Origin: Bacteroides faecium
GTDB lineage: Bacteria; Bacteroidota; Bacteroidia; Bacteroidales; Bacteroidaceae
Direction of reading: 5' to 3'
Length of the DNA stretch: 64,000 bases
NCBI RefSeq assembly: GCF_012113595.1
Contig: NZ_CP050831.1
Coordinates: forward strand, 3,720,001 to 3,784,000
Shown here: one piece after another, positions 61,475-64,000 of the stretch
Numbering within the stretch: the stretch's first letter is position 1
Layout: each line of letters opens with the position of its first letter
Made by a program: the position numbers and the translations under genes
The notes under the pieces: generated by a model
The model's database searches: none
Seen by the model: the letters and a program-made list of their open reading frames with translations, nothing else
What the model was told of the DNA's origin: nothing

Positions 61475-63226
61475 TTATTGATTGTTAATGGTGTAAGTTC
61501 CGTTTATCAGGTCGACTGTAACATTGTATGTGCCTGCCTCTACCGGTTTGATTCCGTCATTGGCACCATAGTACAGCGTTCCGTCATAGCCACCGTAAGA
61601 GCCTGTCCAATCATTTATCACAAATTTGAGTCCCCATTGGCTGTCCTGTCCCAATGTAATGCTTCCGGTATATGTTCCTGCTGTTTCGCCGGCTTGTAGA
61701 GCGACCAAACCTTCACCGTCTATACCGAGATAACAATATACATTGTTGACTGCATTACTCTTGTAACTCATAGGTTCTTTTAATGACACTTCAAATAGAT
61801 ATAATCCGTCCACCGGAGCCGGTATGTTTTTTCCGTTTCCTTGGAAAAGCACTCCGTTCTCGGCTGTACTTGTCGCATCGTCACTGACCAGGGTGTACAG
61901 TTGACTCTCATCCCAGTAGTCTGTAGTACTTATTGCATAATCTCCCCATTCAGAGTCTACATTAACAACCCCTGCATACTTGAGTTCGTCTTCGTTATAG
62001 ATTGCAATTTTGTGGTCATAAGCCCAAGCGCCGTTGACGGCAGGCCCGATGCCGGGGAAGTAGATGTATGGTGCCGCTTCCGGTTCCGGTTCTGCTGCTC
62101 CGGCTTCCACGCTAACCGTCCATTGCTCCGGATTATTGAGGTCGATAATCAGCGTACATTCTCCCGTAGCCGGAACACTGACCGTTATATTTCCTGCTGT
62201 TGCAGCTTCTCCAGTGCTGAATGTCAGTTGCCCGGTAGTTCCACCAAAAGCAAATGGAGTGTCTTTGGCTTTTGTATCGTCAATGGCATTATCGGAACCG
62301 CTGACACTGGTATTGTTGTAGAACTTGCCTGTTCCTTGAAGCTGAATGTTGATATTCGTACCTTCCGTACCCGTAAATACACCTTTCCATTGGTTGTCCG
62401 CACGGTTGTATTGCATGCTGATACCATCTATGCCGCTTACATTCAGTTCGGGCATCAACAAGGCGTTCCATTGCTTCTGAGTCGTATTTACATTCACGAA
62501 ATAACATCCCGACTGACCGGGGAACCACATATCCCATGTTCCTTCTGCTGCGTCTGTTGTCAGCAAGAATGGAGTTCCTACTCCGCCGGATTGGGCTGTA
62601 TGCCAGGTCGTTCCGTCAGCTTCCTGTACGTAGATGCCTTCCCAGGCTGCCGCTCCGAGGAATCCGCTGTACTGTCCGTCAGCATTTGCTGAATAGAAGT
62701 CCAGACCGGAATCTTGACCACTACTCTTGTTGATAATGCTGGCGTAATGCATGTCAATAGGATAAGGAGTTACTGTGACTGCCACTGTATTGCTATATAC
62801 AGGAGCGATGTTACTACCATTGCTTCCTGCCAGTCGGAAATAGAGAGGGGCGGCTTCTTCTGCCGGTGCATCCAGTTTGTAAGCAATGATATTCAGGGCA
62901 GCGACTGTGTAACTTTTGGAAACTCCGTTTTCCGTAGACTCGATAATGCTGCCTGAAAAATCTTCAGACCGGGATACTTGTACGGTAGTTTGAATACCGC
63001 TGGTCACTTGATACCTCGGGTCGCTGATTTGCAATGTCTGGTCGCTCCAGGCAAGGGACAATGCATAGAGTTTTGCGGTAGCTTCCGTCAGTATAACGGC
63101 ATTGGTAGAAGCAATCAAGTCACTTTCCACCGGACTGGAGAGATAGAATTTGTCTCCGTCTTTCTCACACGCTCCTAATAACAGGAGTGCGGAAAGTAAA
63201 GCCAACAGGGTATTTATTTTTTTCAT
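61475..63226 (-). CDS. SusE-like surface glycan-binding lipoprotein
   Basis: I place the start at 63226 (583 residues), where a lipoprotein signal begins (MKKINTLLALLSALLLLGAC, Cys20); an in-frame ATG at 63247 adds seven residues. The N-terminus has SusE-type features: FYLSSPVESDLIASTNAVIL and LSLAWSDQTLQISDPRYQVT. Several beta-sandwich modules follow, then a C-terminal CBM-like domain rich in Trp/Gly (WGLKFVINDWTGSYGGYDGT). It lies between susD and GH53 and should bind galactan at the surface. Confidence 0.87.
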   Translation of the reverse strand: MKKINTLLALLSALLLLGACEKDGDKFYLSSPVESDLIASTNAVILTEATAKLYALSLAWSDQTLQISDPRYQVTSGIQTTVQVSRSEDFSGSIIESTENGVSKSYTVAALNIIAYKLDAPAEEAAPLYFRLAGSNGSNIAPVYSNTVAVTVTPYPIDMHYASIINKSSGQDSGLDFYSANADGQYSGFLGAAAWEGIYVQEADGTTWHTAQSGGVGTPFLLTTDAAEGTWDMWFPGQSGCYFVNVNTTQKQWNALLMPELNVSGIDGISMQYNRADNQWKGVFTGTEGTNINIQLQGTGKFYNNTSVSGSDNAIDDTKAKDTPFAFGGTTGQLTFSTGEAATAGNITVSVPATGECTLIIDLNNPEQWTVSVEAGAAEPEPEAAPYIYFPGIGPAVNGAWAYDHKIAIYNEDELKYAGVVNVDSEWGDYAISTTDYWDESQLYTLVSDDATSTAENGVLFQGNGKNIPAPVDGLYLFEVSLKEPMSYKSNAVNNVYCYLGIDGEGLVALQAGETAGTYTGSITLGQDSQWGLKFVINDWTGSYGGYDGTLYYGANDGIKPVEAGTYNVTVDLINGTYTINNQ

Positions 63227-63249
63227 ATTGTTGTATCGAATAAGCATGG

Positions 63250-64000
63250 TTAATAGTTTTCATTGTATAGATTCGGGTTGGCGGTCAACTCGGTAGTCGG
63301 TATCGGGTAAATGTTGTACCGGCTGTTTACCGCTGTTCCCTCTTTTACGCCGCCTTTCCATTGCCATAGGTAGCCATTGGTGGTGAATACTCCGTAGCGG
63401 ATTAAGTCTGTACGGCGATGTCCTTCCCAGTAAAGCTCGCGGGCGCGTTCGTCCAAAATAAATGACAGGGTGATTTGACCTTCCTCTTTATTATTGCTGT
63501 CGTCACCATAAGCCCTTTCCTGGATTTGGTTGATATAACCTGCAACTTCTGTTGATGTTGTCCCGCTTCCACCCCGTACAAAGGCTTCTGCCATCATCAG
63601 ATACACATCTGCCAGGCGGAAAAGAGGATAGTCCGTATTGACGCCACCGTCTGCCGTATTCGAAGCTGTTTCTCCTGCGTCAGTCAGATTAGTCCATTTC
63701 TCTACAAAGTAACCGTTACTCTGGTCATCTATCTTATCCAGGTTCAGCGTTTGCCCGTCGGTGAAGAACATAGCTCGTTTATCTTCTTCTCCCGTGAACA
63801 GGGAAGGGATTTCTCCACGTACACGGAACATGCCCCAACCGCTTTTCACTCCGTAATCTTCCGGTTTCTGCAAGTCCGAAGTATTACTTACCGCACCACA
63901 GACAATGTAAGTGGAAGAACCCCATGATACGGTATGCGTAGCGTCTACCGGTAAGGTAAAGATAATTTCGTTAGCAGTACGTTTATCATTATCAGCGTTG
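63250..64000 (-). CDS. susD: SusD-family lipoprotein, C-terminal part (cut by window end)
   Basis: The frame is open from the stop at 63250-63252 to the end of the window, so the N-terminus lies beyond 64000; an apparent start at 63873 is an internal TTG. The ~250 visible residues show the SusD end: LFRLADVYLMMAEAFVRGGS, LDERARELYWEGHRRTDLIR and YNIYPIPTTELTANPNLYNE. It belongs to the galactan locus; its SusC partner should lie just outside the window. Its stop is 23 bases before the chosen SusE-like start. Confidence 0.9.
   Translation of the reverse strand, partial: NADNDKRTANEIIFTLPVDATHTVSWGSSTYIVCGAVSNTSDLQKPEDYGVKSGWGMFRVRGEIPSLFTGEEDKRAMFFTDGQTLNLDKIDDQSNGYFVEKWTNLTDAGETASNTADGGVNTDYPLFRLADVYLMMAEAFVRGGSGTTSTEVAGYINQIQERAYGDDSNNKEEGQITLSFILDERARELYWEGHRRTDLIRYGVFTTNGYLWQWKGGVKEGTAVNSRYNIYPIPTTELTANPNLYNENY

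Noticed and set aside
61841..62692. 283-codon open frame on the + strand
   Set aside because: Antisense of the SusE-like gene, with Cys/Ser-rich composition typical of shadow frames.

Overview
The window reads as a chromosomal segment of a gut Bacteroides of the thetaiotaomicron/ovatus/xylanisolvens type. The reasons are four SusC/SusD-type genes or gene parts in three loci, a hybrid two-component system (HTCS), abundant SPII lipoproteins, S-type sulfatase and GAG lyases, and promoters of the Bacteroides form TTTG-N18-20-TAnnTTTG. No rRNA, tRNA, CRISPR or complete insertion sequence was seen. The species was not determined.

Region 1 (1-7.6 kb, + strand) is accessory. It holds three envelope-type genes of unknown role (one cut by the window edge), a small outer-membrane beta-barrel, and a four-gene peptide-modification operon. 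The operon encodes a cysteine-rich precursor with two CXXX-repeat blocks behind a twin-arginine/lipoprotein leader, a radical SAM maturase with a SPASM-like C-terminus, a second maturase that keeps only a SPASM-like cysteine cluster, and a 90-aa accessory protein. This is the best candidate for an exciting, little-described system here. A lipocalin-like lipoprotein closes the region. Region 2 (7.7-8.3 kb) is a compact VapD toxin module with a small overlapping partner gene and its own promoter and terminator.

Region 3 (8.35-13.46 kb, + strand) is an orphan SusC/SusD pair behind a perfect promoter and a leader of about 325 nt with strong nested inverted repeats, suggesting a structured regulatory RNA. 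A bidirectional terminator separates it from region 4.

Region 4 (13.5-43.1 kb, - strand) is a heparin/heparan sulfate utilisation locus. In transcription order: two tandem PL12-type surface lyase paralogues, a surface glycan-binding protein, SusC, SusD, GH88 unsaturated uronyl hydrolase, periplasmic heparinase III (PL12), sulfatase, a Tat-exported DUF3604 protein, ROK sugar kinase, MFS transporter and a PL15-type exolyase, with an HTCS regulator upstream. The order matches the B. thetaiotaomicron heparin locus as I remember it (BT4652-BT4663), except for the extra PL12 copy and an AAA ATPase/DUF4143 gene with possible gene debris between lyase and regulator.

Region 5 (43.1-57.7 kb) holds a four-gene partner-switching operon (anti-sigma-type kinase-STAS fusion, orphan NMT1/THI5-like binding protein, Cache-HAMP-SpoIIE phosphatase, second RsbW-like kinase), a divergent membrane-anchored AraC regulator, TrpB2, a TrkH/TrkA potassium system, an endonuclease/exonuclease/phosphatase-family protein, and DUF3160, CapA-like and small lipoprotein genes. 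Region 6 (57.8-64 kb, - strand) is the distal part of a pectic galactan locus: SusD (cut by the window end), a SusE-like lipoprotein, GH53 endo-galactanase and GH2 beta-galactosidase.
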